Shown: piece by piece, positions 61,376 to 64,000 of the stretch
Layout: the number at the start of each line of letters is the position of its first letter
How positions within the stretch are numbered: position 1 is the first letter of the stretch
DNA from: an uncultured Lachnospiraceae bacterium
GTDB lineage: Bacteria; Bacillota; Clostridia; Lachnospirales; Lachnospiraceae
DNA length: 64,000 nt
Reading direction: 5' to 3'
NCBI GenBank assembly: GCA_910588845.1
Contig: CAJURU010000001.1
Coordinates: 107,301-171,300, forward strand
Translations under genes and position numbers: made by a program
Notes under the pieces: generated by a model
Told to the model about the DNA's origin: nothing
The model's database searches: none
What the model saw: the letters and a program-made list of their open reading frames with translations, nothing else

Positions 61376-64000
61376 ATGAGAGGATTGAAAAAAGGTATCA
61401 GTGCTGTCCTGACGGCAGCCCTCGTCCTGACGGCATTGCCTGTGGGTGGAAACAGCCAGGTATATGCAGCAGGCGAAACGGCGGCAGATGCGACAGTAAA
61501 AGTGCTCCCTGACAAAGCCTCACCGTTCAATGACACGAATGGCGATGGATTGGGAGAGTTTGAAGGCTGGGGTACCTCACTTTGTTGGTGGGCAAACCGT
61601 CTGGGCTACGATACAACAATGACGAATAAGGCTGCTACCGCTTTTTTCGGAGACAGCGGGCTGGACTTGAACATTGGCCGTTACAATGTAGGCGGCGGCG
61701 ATTACACGGGCGAGGTGCCGGAAGTTCCGGTTAATCCCCAGGCACAGATTTTTGGCGTGCAGAAACAGGACGGTGTCCTGAGTTACGCTGGAAATAAAAT
61801 GGAAGTAAAGACGGAAAGCAGGTTTGCAGCAGCAACATATGCGTTCTCCGATGCCGATTTCGGTTTTACAAAAGGAAAGTCTGTAGGAGATTTGGAATAT
61901 GTAGGCTGGGTCAAACAGTTAGACGGCGCAGTGGGGGACGGCGATAATCTGCATTACACGGTGAATGCACAGGCAGCGGCAGATTATACGGTGAAGCTTC
62001 TCGCTTATCATAATGAAAATTTAGACAGAGACATCGCAATCAAAGTCAACGGCGAGACAGAACATGTCGTAACGGCGGATGAACTCAAGGAGAGTAAGAT
62101 TGCGGCGGCAAGCAGCAAGGGGCTTTTCCTGGCAACGATCCGCAACGTGGCTTTGAAAGCGGGAGCCAATACGATTGAGGTTGCGGGTAAGAACGGTTGG
62201 ACACTGGACTTTGTAAAAATGCTGGTGGTAAAGTCCGACGAGGAAGGCGTACTGCCGGAGGCAGACCCATTTTTACATAAACCGCACATCAAACGTTCCG
62301 ATTCCGATATGCCGGGATATTGGAAAGATGTGACGAAGATTGAGATTACTGAGGACAAACCCATTACCTGGTGGAAAGAGCAGTATGCAAGGGCAGACGA
62401 GGAGTGCGGCTATGCATGGAATTATGATTGGGACAAAGACGCCAATCAGAGGAATATCCTGACTGCGGCAAAGGCTGCAAGCGGAGAAGATTTCATTGCA
62501 GAGGCATTTTCCAATTCCCCGCCTTACTTTATGACAAACAGCGGGTGTACCTCGGGGGCAACTGATTCCAGCAAAGACAACTTGCGCAAAGATTCCTACA
62601 ATGCTTTTGCCGCGTATATGGCAGATGTGATTGAACATTACGCCGAGGCAGGCATTGTGGACTTTACGAGTGCAACGCCGATGAACGAGCCTTATACGAG
62701 TTATTGGGGAGCGAACAGCGCCAAGCAGGAAGGCTGCCATTTCGATCAAGGCGAGTCGGAATCAACTATCATTGTCGCGTTTAAGAAAGAACTGGAAAAG
62801 AAAGCGGCAGCTGCAACGAATGCCAACGTAAAAAATGTGCTGACGAATATTATTCTCTCCGGCACGGACGAGACCAGCATTGATACGGCGATTGATTCTT
62901 ATAATAAATTGTCGAAAGAGGCGAAAAAGGCTATTACAAGAATTGACACCCATACATACAGCGGTTCTAAGCGTGCAGAATTGTCGGCTTTGGCGAAGCA
63001 GGAGAAAAAGAATCTGTGGATGTCTGAGATTGACGGTGCGTCCAGAGCAGGGACAAACGCTGGGGAAATGGCTGCCGGATTGGGCTTTGCCCAGAGGATT
63101 ATCACGGACGTCAATGGACTGAAATGTTCCGCCTGGATTATGTGGAACGCCGTTGACCTCAATGTTGACGCCAACAATGAATTTGACGCTGATTCGATTG
63201 AAGATTTAAAGAACAAGACAAACGACAGCGGTGAAGTTATGTACGACCCTGTGAATAAAGGCTGGTGGGGCATTGCCATCGGCGACCACAACAATAAAGA
63301 ACTTGTCCTGACAAGGAAGTATTATGCATATGGACAATTTTCTAAGTATATCCGTCCGGGATATACGATTATGGGCACCAGCGATGATGCAAATACATTG
63401 GCGGCTTACGACCCGACGGGCAAGAAAGCAGTGATTGTGGCTGTCAATACGGCGGGAGCAGATAAGACATGGAGGTTTGATTTGAGCAGATTTGAGACTA
63501 TAGGTAATACAATTACGGCAACCCGTACCAGCGGCGGAGACGTAGGCGGCGAGAACTGGGCGGATGTATCGTCTTCTGTAAATGCTCTTGCAAATACGGC
63601 AGACAGAACGTTTACGGCTACCGTAAAAGCAAACTCTATCACCACCTTTATTGTGGAGGGCGTGGAATTTGACAAGCAGAAAGACGACGAGCGCACCAAG
63701 AGGGCAGAAGATTTAAAGAAAATGCAGACGGAAGTAATGAGCGTTCTGGATTTAAGCGATTTGGATCTGGAAAGCCTTAATATTTCGTTGACGGCTGATA
63801 TGGTAAGCGGAAGCGCGCCGTGGAACAATGGAACAGAAAACACAGTCGACAAAGTGATAGACAACGATTACCGCACGTTCTTTGACGGCGTGGCGAACGG
63901 TTATGTGCAGATTGACTTAGGAGAAGCCAAAGCGATTGCAGCTTACGGCTATGCGCCGCGGTATGATGGCAAGGATAGTCAATATCTGGGCAGATGCGTG
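61376..64000 (+). CDS. Secreted GH30-family glycosidase (3' end outside window)
   Basis: ATG 61376 after AAAGGAGAGA. The frame is open for 875 codons to the window edge. Signal peptide to about residue 35 (VYAAGE). The GH30 start FEGWGTSLCWWANRLG is interrupted by a carbohydrate-binding-like insert at roughly 160-290. The acid/base Glu438 lies in TPMNEPYTS and the nucleophile Glu551 in LWMSEIDG. The beta-sandwich end is near 760. A discoidin-like module begins near 800 (NTVDKVIDNDYRTFFDG, VQIDLGEAKAI). The N-terminal block recalls endo-beta-1,6-galactanases of GH30, which is inferred only. Confidence 0.85.
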   Translation, partial: MRGLKKGISAVLTAALVLTALPVGGNSQVYAAGETAADATVKVLPDKASPFNDTNGDGLGEFEGWGTSLCWWANRLGYDTTMTNKAATAFFGDSGLDLNIGRYNVGGGDYTGEVPEVPVNPQAQIFGVQKQDGVLSYAGNKMEVKTESRFAAATYAFSDADFGFTKGKSVGDLEYVGWVKQLDGAVGDGDNLHYTVNAQAAADYTVKLLAYHNENLDRDIAIKVNGETEHVVTADELKESKIAAASSKGLFLATIRNVALKAGANTIEVAGKNGWTLDFVKMLVVKSDEEGVLPEADPFLHKPHIKRSDSDMPGYWKDVTKIEITEDKPITWWKEQYARADEECGYAWNYDWDKDANQRNILTAAKAASGEDFIAEAFSNSPPYFMTNSGCTSGATDSSKDNLRKDSYNAFAAYMADVIEHYAEAGIVDFTSATPMNEPYTSYWGANSAKQEGCHFDQGESESTIIVAFKKELEKKAAAATNANVKNVLTNIILSGTDETSIDTAIDSYNKLSKEAKKAITRIDTHTYSGSKRAELSALAKQEKKNLWMSEIDGASRAGTNAGEMAAGLGFAQRIITDVNGLKCSAWIMWNAVDLNVDANNEFDADSIEDLKNKTNDSGEVMYDPVNKGWWGIAIGDHNNKELVLTRKYYAYGQFSKYIRPGYTIMGTSDDANTLAAYDPTGKKAVIVAVNTAGADKTWRFDLSRFETIGNTITATRTSGGDVGGENWADVSSSVNALANTADRTFTATVKANSITTFIVEGVEFDKQKDDERTKRAEDLKKMQTEVMSVLDLSDLDLESLNISLTADMVSGSAPWNNGTENTVDKVIDNDYRTFFDGVANGYVQIDLGEAKAIAAYGYAPRYDGKDSQYLGRCV

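Overview
The window looks like chromosome of a low-to-moderate GC, spore-forming, anaerobic Firmicute of the Lachnospiraceae type. The evidence is spoIIAA-spoIIAB-sigF, a spoVA cluster, DapF next to LL-diaminopimelate aminotransferase, FapA/DUF342, an ANTAR regulator behind glnA, strong Shine-Dalgarno sites and large secreted glycoside hydrolases. I cannot name a species from sequence alone.

Positions 1-31,300 are a surface-polysaccharide locus. A first piece (1-4,639) has a Wzy/ligase-like membrane protein, a PglF/WbpM-type 4,6-dehydratase and a PglE-type aminotransferase. It is separated from the main operon by two paralogous helix-turn-helix genes that flank a decayed AAA-ATPase/PDDEXK gene (4,664-6,502). 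From a promoter at about 6,750 a tightly packed 20-gene operon runs to 27,391: PIG-L deacetylase, PglC-type initiating transferase, formyltransferase, three glycosyltransferases, a WbpA-type UDP-HexNAc dehydrogenase, two oxidoreductase/aminotransferase pairs for 3-amino sugars, a WbpD-type acetyltransferase, MBOAT plus SGNH-like acylation pair, Wzy and Wzx. Inside it sits an unusual module: a 69-aa acyl carrier protein, an FkbH-type HAD enzyme, a VOC protein and an LpxD-like acyltransferase. This suggests that a carrier-bound acyl group (possibly glyceroyl) is put on an amino sugar in an organism without lipid A. Wzz fused to a degenerate kinase-like domain, a second formyltransferase and UDP-glucose dehydrogenase follow as separate units; wzz and ugd share an unusual promoter box.

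Positions 31,300-38,900 hold tRNA-Leu(TAG), fapA, folC, a 46-codon gene, a TPR membrane protein, the spoIIA operon and an AraC regulator. Positions 39,071-44,020 encode a 1,649-aa secreted GH78 rhamnosidase with inserted binding modules.

Positions 44,029-52,906 hold a spoVA cluster that starts at a good sigma-G-type promoter with a small membrane protein gene. The cluster is split: spoVAA-AB-AC plus a 65-aa gene, then Nudix, MATE and polysaccharide deacetylase genes, then spoVAD-spoVAE and an Asn/Asp-rich lipoprotein. It is studded with two unrelated families of hairpin-forming repeats, both tandemly duplicated, with further copies at 38.9, 47.4 and 50.9 kb. A consensus promoter followed at once by a terminator at 47.2-47.3 kb suggests a ~50-nt RNA.

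Positions 53,034-64,000 hold guaB (minus strand), a hisA of the eukaryotic type, a DUF4349 lipoprotein, glnA, an ANTAR regulator, dapF, dapL and the 5' part of a secreted GH30 glycosidase that runs off the window. No CRISPR array, rRNA, intact insertion sequence or prophage was seen.
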